Below are positions 28,477 through 35,725 of a stretch of 64,000 nt of DNA, piece by piece (within the stretch, counting starts at the first letter, position 1; each line of letters starts with the position of its first letter). Origin of the DNA: Shewanella livingstonensis (GTDB taxonomy: Bacteria > Pseudomonadota > Gammaproteobacteria > Enterobacterales > Shewanellaceae); assembly GCF_003855395.1 (NCBI RefSeq), contig NZ_CP034015.1:940001-1004000 (forward strand). Reading direction: 5' to 3'. The notes below the pieces were generated by a model, which saw only the letters and a program-made list of their open reading frames with translations, was not told the origin of the DNA and did not search any database. The position numbers and the translations under genes were made by a program.

Positions 28477-29802
28477 ATGGAACCATTATTAATGGCAGGT
28501 TCTCAGTGTAATGAGCTAAATGATGTACTTTCTCGATTACACTTTGAGCTTCACTATATTGACAAATATGATAAAAATAAAATACCCATCAATTGTGCTC
28601 TATGCTTAATCGATCTACGAAAAGAAAATACTATTAATGAAATCAATTACCTGGCTAGAGAGTTAGACCAGGGGATCCATATTATTGTACTTATCAATAA
28701 AGCTCAGCTGGACAATACCGACATTACCACTTTTATTGCCCAATTTGCTTGGGACTTTTGCACTAGCCCAATTGATCCTGAAAGATTAGATAAGTGCTTG
28801 GGTCATGGCATCGGCTTATCTAAATTAAAGCAACAGCATCACGCTCCACAGCTTGAGCCATCGAATAAAGACCCCGAACAACCTGCGTACCAATCGGATG
28901 TAATGCAACAGTTATTCCGTCAAGTTGATCGAGTTGCTCCTACTGATATCCCAGTGCTTATCCGAGGTGAATCTGGCACAGGTAAAGAATTAGTCGCTAC
29001 CAAACTACACCAACTGTCTGCTAGAAAAGATGGCCCTTTTATTACCGTTAATTGTGGCGCTATGGCGGCAGGATTGATTCAGTCAGATTTATTTGGTCAT
29101 CAGAAAGGAGCTTTTACTGGGGCGACTAGTACCAGAAAAGGCAAAATTGCATTGGCAGATGGTGGCACATTATTTTTAGATGAAATTGGCGATTTACCCG
29201 CTGAACTGCAAGTTAATTTACTGCGTTTTTTACAAGAAGGCTTGTACGACTCTGTTGGTGGTGGTACACCACAATCTGCTGATGTTCGTATTTTAGCCGC
29301 AACTCATGTTGACTTAGAAAATGCCATCGATCAGGGTAATTTTAGGTTAGATCTCTATTATCGTTTAAATGGCATTACCATTGAAACCCCACGTTTAAAA
29401 ACAAGACGTGATGATATTATCAGTTTAGCTAATCGATTTGTGCGGGTGTATTCCAATGAATATGGACTTGCTATTAAGCCGTTGTCGCAATCTGCTTGCC
29501 ATGCATTGTTAAATTATCCATGGCCTGGCAATGTGCGCGAGTTAATTAATCGTGTTCGTCGTGCTGTTGTATTGTGCGATACGCAGCAAATAAGTGCGCA
29601 AAACCTAGAGCTCGCTAATATCGATAAAAAACGTCATATCGCTCTGTCGCTGAAAACCTTAAAAGACAATGCTGAAAAACAAGCATTACAACAAGCCATC
29701 ATGATTGCCGACGGTCAAGTTGAGCTAGCAGCAAGTTATTTAGATATTTCTAGAGCAACCTTTTATCGGCTCATGGATAAGCATGACTTACCACTAATCT
29801 AA
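28477..29802 (+). CDS. Sigma-54 activator (VpsR-like), putative regulator of the fap operon
   Basis: A 441-residue bacterial enhancer-binding protein. The N-terminal ~115 residues are receiver-like with a candidate acceptor Asp in CLIDLRKE, but the motif is atypical. The AAA+ domain (~140-375) has Walker A RGESGTGKE, an intact sigma-54 contact loop FGHQKGAFTGATS, Walker B GGTLFLDEIGDLP and WPGNVRELINRVRRA. The C-terminal Fis-type helix-turn-helix is AASYLDISRATFYRLM (~420-435). Layout and N terminus resemble Vibrio VpsR. The intact GAFTGA loop argues for genuine sigma-54 activation. It is 222 bp upstream of fapB, whose leader has a -24/-12 promoter and twin palindromes, so I infer that it activates that operon. 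Confidence 0.85.
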   Translation: MEPLLMAGSQCNELNDVLSRLHFELHYIDKYDKNKIPINCALCLIDLRKENTINEINYLARELDQGIHIIVLINKAQLDNTDITTFIAQFAWDFCTSPIDPERLDKCLGHGIGLSKLKQQHHAPQLEPSNKDPEQPAYQSDVMQQLFRQVDRVAPTDIPVLIRGESGTGKELVATKLHQLSARKDGPFITVNCGAMAAGLIQSDLFGHQKGAFTGATSTRKGKIALADGGTLFLDEIGDLPAELQVNLLRFLQEGLYDSVGGGTPQSADVRILAATHVDLENAIDQGNFRLDLYYRLNGITIETPRLKTRRDDIISLANRFVRVYSNEYGLAIKPLSQSACHALLNYPWPGNVRELINRVRRAVVLCDTQQISAQNLELANIDKKRHIALSLKTLKDNAEKQALQQAIMIADGQVELAASYLDISRATFYRLMDKHDLPLI

Positions 29803-29843
29803 TCTTGTTAATATGGTGTTCCCCACTCCGTTTACTTATCGAG

Positions 29844-29857
29844 TCTTAATATTAAGA
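29844..29857. promoter_or_regulatory. Palindromic putative activator site 1 upstream of fapB
   Basis: A perfect 14-bp palindrome, TCTTAATATTAAGA, centred about 151 bp upstream of the expected sigma-54 start. It has the form TCTTAA-N2-TTAAGA, shared with site 2. Binding by the adjacent activator is inferred. Confidence 0.6.
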
Positions 29858-29905
29858 TTAAGCTGATATTTAAAATTAATATGTATATCAATATCCTAGT
29901 CATTT

Positions 29906-29927
29906 ATATTCTTAATTTTAAGAATAT
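29906..29927. promoter_or_regulatory. Palindromic putative activator site 2 upstream of fapB
   Basis: A perfect 10-bp inverted repeat with a 2-base spacer (ATATTCTTAA / TTAAGAATAT). Its core TCTTAATTTTAAGA differs from site 1 by two bases at the centre. The centre is 66 bp from site 1 and about 85 bp upstream of the expected start, a typical enhancer distance for sigma-54 activators. Confidence 0.65.
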
Positions 29928-29974
29928 CAAATCATCAAAAAAACTATCTATTTGAAATATATAAACTTTCATTG

Positions 29975-29991
29975 TTGGCATAAGGGTTGCT
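29975..29991 (+). promoter_or_regulatory. Sigma-54 (-24/-12) promoter of the fap operon
   Basis: TTGGCATAAGGGTTGCT matches the consensus TGGCAC-N5-TTGC with one mismatch (T for C) and exact GG-to-GC spacing. Transcription would start near base 30002, with the fapB ribosome-binding site (GAAAGGAA) and ATG 30025 following directly. It lies downstream of a sigma-54 activator gene. Confidence 0.82.
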
Positions 29992-30024
29992 ACACCCTTG
30001 TATCAAGTATGAAAGGAACATCTT

Positions 30025-30642
30025 ATGGATATCATTAGCAGACCATATTGCAACTTATTGCAATTGTCATTGAAACGAGGAATACAGCTAAGTGTGTTAT
30101 TGCTGGCTACCCATTCTTACGCTGATGATTCGAGTGTGATTGGCTCACATGTAATGCAAGGAGCAGGTCGAGCAAGTATCAATCAAGCCGCTGGCGATTT
30201 TAATATTCAGTCTAATAGTCACGCTTTAGGTTACAGCACATCCATAGAAACTATTAATTATAGTCAGTTACCTCAATCGGCCTCACCATCAGAGCCCAAT
30301 AAGCAACGCCTTACGGTAATAGACAGTCAAGCTTTTGCGTTATTTCAGGGGCTAGCGAGTATTAACCAAGTGAGTGGTGAGCTAAACATGCAAGCCAATA
30401 TTGGCAGTATTGCCATGGACTCGACCCTCGAAACCATTATGGGCCTGGGGCTAAATGATCAAGCGTTAACTCAAGTATCGAGTCAGTTGGCGCCATCATC
30501 TTATCAATTATCACACTATCAGGCCGAAATTGCTCCAGACAGTTTTTTGGATGCACAAGGCGTGATGCAAGTTAATCAAATTTCTGGCGATAACAATGTT
30601 GCCATTAACCAGTTCTCGTTGCAGTTACCAAGCGGGAATTAA
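30025..30642 (+). CDS. fapB: Fap functional amyloid minor subunit, FapB-like
   Basis: A 205-residue secreted protein. Signal peptide ~1-33 (LSVLLLATHSYA). Three imperfect repeats with the Fap pattern xINQxxGxxNxQxN occur at ~46-68 (ASINQAAGDFNIQSNSHAL), ~108-129 (ASINQVSGELNMQANIGSI) and ~178-199 (MQVNQISGDNNVAINQFSL), joined by ~40-50-residue linkers. In Pseudomonas FapB and FapC share such repeats. FapB is the smaller protein, proposed to nucleate fibres. The size and the short linkers suggest FapB. It could instead be called a FapA/B hybrid because no separate fapA is present. It is the first gene behind the sigma-54 promoter. Confidence 0.8.
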   Translation: MDIISRPYCNLLQLSLKRGIQLSVLLLATHSYADDSSVIGSHVMQGAGRASINQAAGDFNIQSNSHALGYSTSIETINYSQLPQSASPSEPNKQRLTVIDSQAFALFQGLASINQVSGELNMQANIGSIAMDSTLETIMGLGLNDQALTQVSSQLAPSSYQLSHYQAEIAPDSFLDAQGVMQVNQISGDNNVAINQFSLQLPSGN

Positions 30643-30667
30643 TAATCATCGATCGGAGGAATGGAAG

Positions 30668-31738
30668 ATGAAAAAGCTAACTTTAGTGCTAAGCATTGCA
30701 GCAATAATGAGTGGTTCTGCATATGCAAATGGAATGTCAGATACAGACAGTAGTGTCGAACTAGACAAAAAAATAGATGTATCGAAAGAACTAAAATATA
30801 AAGGTAAAGTGACCATTGAAGGTAATATCACTGCAAATGGTTTAGGCATGGCTGTAGTTGAAAACGTGCAGGAAACTAGCGCGAATATGGTTGAAAACTA
30901 CTATCACGATAATGACGCTAAGATATCTGGTAACGCATTTGAGAACTCTAGCGGTAACATTGGTGTTAACCAAGCGGCAGGTGATTTTAATGCTCAAAGT
31001 AATTCTGCTGCGTTAGCCTCTATTGATGCCGGTTTTGCCTTCGGCTCTGGTGATGCTGAAATCTTTAGTACTCAAATGGGTGGGTTTAATGGTGTGTGGA
31101 ATGAGGCATCAACTAACACATCAACTATTGATGGTGCTTCATTTATGAATGCCACAGGTAATATTGGTGTCAATGTTGCTGCTGGTAACAACAATATTCA
31201 AGCTAATAATATGGCTGCGTCTTCGTACAATGGACGTTTAGGCGAAGCAAGTGTGTCTAATGTGCAAAGTACTGGACATAACGGCACTATGAATATAGGT
31301 GTCGTTCAAAATGATGTTGAATACATCGATGTGAATCTTGCCCTTAATGGCGGAGGAACTTATGAAGGTACGTCTGCGTTAAATGATGCTTATTATCCTG
31401 AAATTATTTTAGAAGGGGATGGGGAGCATAATTCAGGGACAGGAACTGTAGTGGGTCATGTTGATTTTGATACAGAAAACCCATCTGGTGCTGAAGTAAT
31501 GACCTTTGATGAAGAAGGCGATTTAGCGCTTAATGGCACCGTGAGTGGCCAATTGCCATTCTTTATACAAACGGTGGTTCAGAAGTCTAATAACACTTCA
31601 TTATTAGCAGGTAGCGCTTTCCAAAATGCATCGGGTAACATTGGTGTTAACTTAGCAAGTGGTACGGGTAACCTTCAGTCAAATAACCTTGCTTTAACAA
31701 GCATTACGGGTCCTGCAGATATCATTTCTGGTGAATAA
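30668..31738 (+). CDS. fapC: Fap functional amyloid major subunit, FapC-like
   Basis: A 356-residue secreted protein from ATG 30668 (Shine-Dalgarno CGGAGGA at 30655-30661); an earlier in-frame start would overlap fapB and mask the signal peptide (KKLTLVLSIAAIMSGSAYA). Three repeats: ~95-116 (GNIGVNQAAGDFNAQSNSAA), ~163-184 (GNIGVNVAAGNNNIQANNMA) and ~322-343 (GNIGVNLASGTGNLQSNNLA), with linkers of about 46 and 137 residues. The sequence is rich in Asn, Gly, Ala and Ser, very poor in Lys/Arg after the N terminus, and contains no Cys. In Pseudomonas FapC is the main fibre protein of the biofilm amyloid. The repeats here are better conserved than those of fapB. Confidence 0.88.
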   Translation: MKKLTLVLSIAAIMSGSAYANGMSDTDSSVELDKKIDVSKELKYKGKVTIEGNITANGLGMAVVENVQETSANMVENYYHDNDAKISGNAFENSSGNIGVNQAAGDFNAQSNSAALASIDAGFAFGSGDAEIFSTQMGGFNGVWNEASTNTSTIDGASFMNATGNIGVNVAAGNNNIQANNMAASSYNGRLGEASVSNVQSTGHNGTMNIGVVQNDVEYIDVNLALNGGGTYEGTSALNDAYYPEIILEGDGEHNSGTGTVVGHVDFDTENPSGAEVMTFDEEGDLALNGTVSGQLPFFIQTVVQKSNNTSLLAGSAFQNASGNIGVNLASGTGNLQSNNLALTSITGPADIISGE

Positions 31739-31765
31739 AGACCTAATGATACGTTCTGAATAAGG

Positions 31766-31784
31766 CAGGGGGGCAACCCCCCTG
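31766..31784 (+). promoter_or_regulatory. Intraoperon GC-rich hairpin between fapC and fapD
   Basis: A perfect 8-bp stem CAGGGGGG/CCCCCCTG with a 3-base loop, with no T-run after it. It ends 9 bases before the fapD ATG and contains the only purine-rich Shine-Dalgarno-like sequence there. It may protect the fapC 3' end and reduce fapD translation. Weak termination is an alternative. Confidence 0.65.
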
Positions 31785-31793
31785 ATTCATCTT

Positions 31794-32498
31794 ATGCGCG
31801 ACATAACCAATTTAATGATCGCACTGCTGATCATGTCCAGTTTTAGTCTCACTTATTATTGCTACGCAGCAGATATTCCCTTAACCGGTGTCGTACCAGG
31901 AATGGGCACATACTCTAAGTCGATTCAAAGTATTCGTGAACGTAAATTTGAACACGTTATCGAACAAAAAACTGATTTTTCATGTGGTGCTGCCAGTTTG
32001 GCTAGTCTGCTGAAATTTGCTTATGACCGACATGAGATGAATGAGCAAAAAGTATTAATTGGCATGTTAGAACATGCCGATCTGACATTAGTACAAGAGC
32101 AAGGATTTTCGCTGCTTAATATGAAACGGTATCTACAATCTCAAGGGTTAAGAGGTCGAGGATATAAAGTGGGCGAAGCCGAAATGTTGTTGCTTAAAAT
32201 TCCTGCCATTGTGTTACTTAATGATGGTGGCTATAGCCACTTTGTGGTTTTTCGTCGTCATGAGCGCGGAGAAGTTTATTTAGGCGATCCTGCTTTGGGT
32301 AACCGGATTATGACAATGGATGAGTTTAATCAGAAGTGGAATGGCGTTGTATTTGTGGTTATTGGACAAGAGTATCAACGTGATAATCCATTACTACATC
32401 CAAGAGCAAAACTAACGTTTAAAGCACTCGATCCGCTTTCACCAATGACCGATGCCGAGCTACTCGAATTTGGTTTCTCTTATTCAGATATGCTTTAA
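31794..32498 (+). CDS. fapD: FapD-like C39-family cysteine peptidase
   Basis: A 234-residue protein with an N-terminal export signal or membrane anchor (~4-25). A C39 peptidase-like domain carries the nucleophile Cys in TDFSCGAASLA (C64), His in GGYSHFVVFR (H149) and Asp in LGDPALGN (D165), so the catalytic triad is complete. FapD in Pseudomonas belongs to the same fold and is needed for Fap fibre export. Its substrate is thought to be another Fap component. No Shine-Dalgarno is exposed before the ATG. A stable hairpin covers the purine tract there. Confidence 0.87.
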   Translation: MRDITNLMIALLIMSSFSLTYYCYAADIPLTGVVPGMGTYSKSIQSIRERKFEHVIEQKTDFSCGAASLASLLKFAYDRHEMNEQKVLIGMLEHADLTLVQEQGFSLLNMKRYLQSQGLRGRGYKVGEAEMLLLKIPAIVLLNDGGYSHFVVFRRHERGEVYLGDPALGNRIMTMDEFNQKWNGVVFVVIGQEYQRDNPLLHPRAKLTFKALDPLSPMTDAELLEFGFSYSDML

Positions 32499-32508
32499 GG
32501 AGGAAGGT

Positions 32509-33222
32509 ATGAAATTAAGCATGATGCTATTGCTAACTATCACTACACCAGTGATGGCTAGTTCACCCTCACTGTCTGTATTTCAACACAGCCAAATACT
32601 GACAGACTTTGAACTTGAGTCCATGAAAGGTAAATACACTAATAATGGCCAAGATTATTATTTCGGCTTACAAATGCAAACTCAGTTTATTCAAGACAAT
32701 GGCACTCAACAACAAGTTGGTATGCAAATCGAATTTGCTCAAGTTGATAATCAACCTTTGATAAGTATTACCATTAGCGATCCCAATGTTATAGATAGTC
32801 AAAATGGCTTTCAGCTGGATACCTTAGGACAAGCGGCAGGATTACAACAACGAATTCAAATTGCCGGAGATGAGAACCTGGCCGTTAATGAATTTGATAT
32901 GGCCCAAGGCCGATTAACTCCCATGTTACAGGGTATTAATATTGCAGTGGGAACAACACTCGTTAGTGATAATAGCAACACTACGTTTTCGGCTAACGCT
33001 AACACTATTGGTTATCAGGTTCAGTTGGCTTCGGGTAAGGCAAGCCAGGGTATTAGCTACCAAGATGGCAATGGCCAGTTGGTGCAGAGCATTTTTATTA
33101 ATGGACTCAGTCACGGAGTAATAAACCAGTCTACAATAAGGTATGACGGTATGCCTGTTGGACCAATACAGTCAAATATACTTGGAAGGCAAATCAGTGA
33201 TTTAACCGCAATAGGATTTTAA
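32509..33222 (+). CDS. fapE: FapE-like amyloid-associated secreted protein
   Basis: A 237-residue protein from ATG 32509, supported by an AGGAGGAAGG ribosome-binding site; an earlier in-frame ATG lies within fapD. Signal peptide ~1-18 (KLSMMLLLTITTPVMA). The mature part is strand-rich and Gln/Asn/Ser-rich with a Gly-Gln-Ala segment (LGQAAGLQQRIQIAGDENLAVNEF as a block, ~106-129) that looks like a weak Fap repeat. Size, order and export signal match FapE, a minor fibre-associated protein in Pseudomonas. The sequence alone is not diagnostic. The operon position carries the call. Confidence 0.75.
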   Translation: MKLSMMLLLTITTPVMASSPSLSVFQHSQILTDFELESMKGKYTNNGQDYYFGLQMQTQFIQDNGTQQQVGMQIEFAQVDNQPLISITISDPNVIDSQNGFQLDTLGQAAGLQQRIQIAGDENLAVNEFDMAQGRLTPMLQGINIAVGTTLVSDNSNTTFSANANTIGYQVQLASGKASQGISYQDGNGQLVQSIFINGLSHGVINQSTIRYDGMPVGPIQSNILGRQISDLTAIGF

Positions 33223-33251
33223 TTCATTCTGTACAAGCCAAGGATGTATAT

Positions 33252-34571
33252 ATGAATAAGAAATGGACCTCAGCTGTCGCAGTAATACTGCCTGGAATAT
33301 TGGCTGTACCTGCGTATGCTGCAGAGACTGATTCTCAACTAACCTCTCAATCGACGCTATCTGAACAAGATATTACAGAACTTAAACAAAAGTTGATTCA
33401 GTTAAACCAACAAATTAAGTTACAGCAACAAACTATTAATCAGATGGCACAACAGGTGCTTAAGCAAGAGGCGTTAAACCGGCAAAGTAGTCCGGAAAAT
33501 GTCGCATCTTCAACTCAACAAACTACTCAACCAACAACTCAACAACCAGTAGAAAGACCCCAGGTACAATCAACTCAACAAGCTGCAATCGCGAGTGATA
33601 CAACGAAACGGAAAAAAGCCCCAGATAGAGCAAGAAGTACTGATGATGTTTTGCAAGAAGCACATAACGTCTTTTCTCGGAAGTTCACCGTAGAACCCTC
33701 ATTTACCTATAGCTATTACAGCCGTAAAGATCTAATTCTTAGAGGGTTCTTAGCGCTTGATGCTATTTTTCTGGGTAATTTAAACCTAGACCGTATCCGC
33801 ACTAATACGACTAGACTCGATCTTACTACCCGCTACACATTAAATGAAAACTGGCAGTTTGAGCTTGGTTTACCGTACCTGTATCGCTGGACTCAGTATG
33901 ACTCAGTGGGAGAGGGGAACTCTAGTCAGCGATATGAAACGGCTAAAATTAGTGGTGGTCAAATTGGTGATGTTAGTGGTGCTGTTTATTACCGCATTAA
34001 TACTGAATCTGTAGACTGGCCCGATTGGGTGTGGAACTTTAGGGTTCGCGCGCCAACTGGAAAGAATCCTTTTGGGATCCCGCTTGAAACATCCGCTACA
34101 GGTAATTTAACCTACCCTACAGAAATGGCTACGGGATCAGGTGTTTGGGGGGTATCGACAGGGTTTAGTTTAGCAAAAACTTTTGATCCTGCGATTGTAT
34201 TTTTTAATTTAAATTACGGTGCTAGTTTTAAAGAAAGCTTTGATGACTTGTCCGGTTCGAGCGGGTTAAGTCCTGGTGAAATTGATTTAGGTAATTACCT
34301 CGATTACAGCGTGGGATTGGCTTTTGCGGTTTCAGAACGAATGAGTTTGAGCATGAGCTTTAATCAGCGGTTTTACAGTAAAACAAAACAAAGACCAGAA
34401 GGTGGGGAGTGGGAGAAAATCCCTCGTACTGACACCAATACCGCGAGTTTAGGTATTGGTGCTACGTTAGCGCTATCACCTAATTTATCGATGGTGACCT
34501 CTATAGGTGCAGGATTGACGGAAGACTCTCCAGACTATCAAATTAGCTTACGTTTTCCTTACCGTTTTTAG
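33252..34571 (+). CDS. fapF: FapF-like outer-membrane amyloid exporter
   Basis: A 439-residue protein with a signal peptide (~1-23), a short coiled coil rich in Gln/Leu (~40-75; LKQKLIQLNQQIKLQQQTIN), a Gln/Thr/Ser-rich disordered linker (~75-120), and a C-terminal beta-barrel of amphipathic strands (~145-439) ending in the outer-membrane signature FPYRF. In Pseudomonas FapF is a trimeric 12-stranded barrel plugged by an N-terminal helix with a coiled coil that gates secretion of FapB, FapC and FapE. The architecture matches and it is the last gene of the operon. An inverted repeat at ~34589-34635 without a T-run may end the transcript. Confidence 0.87.
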   Translation: MNKKWTSAVAVILPGILAVPAYAAETDSQLTSQSTLSEQDITELKQKLIQLNQQIKLQQQTINQMAQQVLKQEALNRQSSPENVASSTQQTTQPTTQQPVERPQVQSTQQAAIASDTTKRKKAPDRARSTDDVLQEAHNVFSRKFTVEPSFTYSYYSRKDLILRGFLALDAIFLGNLNLDRIRTNTTRLDLTTRYTLNENWQFELGLPYLYRWTQYDSVGEGNSSQRYETAKISGGQIGDVSGAVYYRINTESVDWPDWVWNFRVRAPTGKNPFGIPLETSATGNLTYPTEMATGSGVWGVSTGFSLAKTFDPAIVFFNLNYGASFKESFDDLSGSSGLSPGEIDLGNYLDYSVGLAFAVSERMSLSMSFNQRFYSKTKQRPEGGEWEKIPRTDTNTASLGIGATLALSPNLSMVTSIGAGLTEDSPDYQISLRFPYRF

Positions 34572-34684
34572 AGCAACGTTTTGCTATTCCTCTCAAACTG
34601 TTTAAGTCTTGATGTATTTTAGGCTGTTTGAGGGGGACTGTATTTACCAAACCGATAATCAATGAGTTTCTGTAGATACGGTCA

Positions 34685-35596
34685 TTAGCCCATCATTGAA
34701 TGCAATGATTCTTGGCTGGTATAGCGCTTGGTAAAGAAGTCTAAAAATGCACTAATATTACTGGCTAACTGGCGTCTACTTGAATAAACCCCATAAACTT
34801 TAAAGGTTTCCATTGGCCATTCTTGTAAAATAGGCACCAAGCTTCCGTTTGCGAGTTCTTGCTTGCAACTGGTGTTAGACAACATGGCAATTCCATAATC
34901 ATCCATCGCTAAGCGTTTTACCATACTGGCACTATTAACCCGGACTTTGCGTTTAAAGGTTGTCATTATTTTACGGTTCCCCTTTCCTAATGGCCAAATA
35001 GGTGCCGATAAGGTAGTGCCGAGTAAAATACCGCTATGCTGGGCTAATTCTTGTGGTGTTGCAGGGCTACTGAATTTTTTAATATAACCAGGGCTTGCGA
35101 CCAAAATAGGCTGACGTTCAAACAATAATCTAGCTACCAGATCAGACGACTGTAATGGCCCGTATTTAATGGCAATATCATAACCTTCACCTACAAGACC
35201 TACATCATTGTCAGTAAATTGAATATCCAGTTCTATATTGGGATAAAGACGCATAAAACTTGAGCATAAATGACCGATAACATCTTGCGAAAATGACACT
35301 GGAATGGCTATTCGTAGCGATCCTGAAATATCATTATGAGTATTTTCTATGGTCGCTTTTGCAGCTTCAATTTCATGGCTAATGGAATCACAGTGCTGAT
35401 AAAATAATGCTCCAACTTGAGTCAGACTTAAATTTCTGGTATCTCTTTGGAGTAATCGCACTCCGAGTTGTTCTTCTAATTGAGCTACTTTACGACTAAT
35501 AGTTGATTTAGGTTGTCCGATCTCTCGTGCTGCCTGAGAGAATCCTTTTGCCCTAACAACGGCCGCAAACAGCATCATACCGTTCAAATCGGGCAT
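34685..35596 (-). CDS. LysR-family transcriptional regulator
   Basis: A 303-residue regulator. The N-terminal winged helix (~1-65) contains FSQAAREIGQPKSTISRKVAQLEEQLGVRLLQRDTR as a block, with helix-turn-helix residues typical of LysR. A periplasmic-binding-like effector domain follows (~90-295). It resembles the CrgA/DsdC-like group with the LSLTQVGALFYQHC connector. The gene diverges from the large carboxylase gene with 129 bp between them, so it may regulate that gene. The effector is unknown. Confidence 0.88.
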   Translation of the reverse strand: MPDLNGMMLFAAVVRAKGFSQAAREIGQPKSTISRKVAQLEEQLGVRLLQRDTRNLSLTQVGALFYQHCDSISHEIEAAKATIENTHNDISGSLRIAIPVSFSQDVIGHLCSSFMRLYPNIELDIQFTDNDVGLVGEGYDIAIKYGPLQSSDLVARLLFERQPILVASPGYIKKFSSPATPQELAQHSGILLGTTLSAPIWPLGKGNRKIMTTFKRKVRVNSASMVKRLAMDDYGIAMLSNTSCKQELANGSLVPILQEWPMETFKVYGVYSSRRQLASNISAFLDFFTKRYTSQESLHSMMG

Positions 35597-35725
35597 TAAA
35601 ACCTCACTGTCTCATTTATGGAACAAAGCGTCCAAGCTAGTTTATATGGTAATTTACCCATTAACAAAGTTATATTTACGAGCTAAAAAATTTTTTCAGA
35701 GGCTATAAAAGCAGAGGATCTAAGG

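Noticed and set aside
34589..34635. Inverted repeat after fapF as a terminator
   Set aside because: The stem pairs well but has a long loop and no T-run. It is mentioned in the fapF entry and not called as a terminator.
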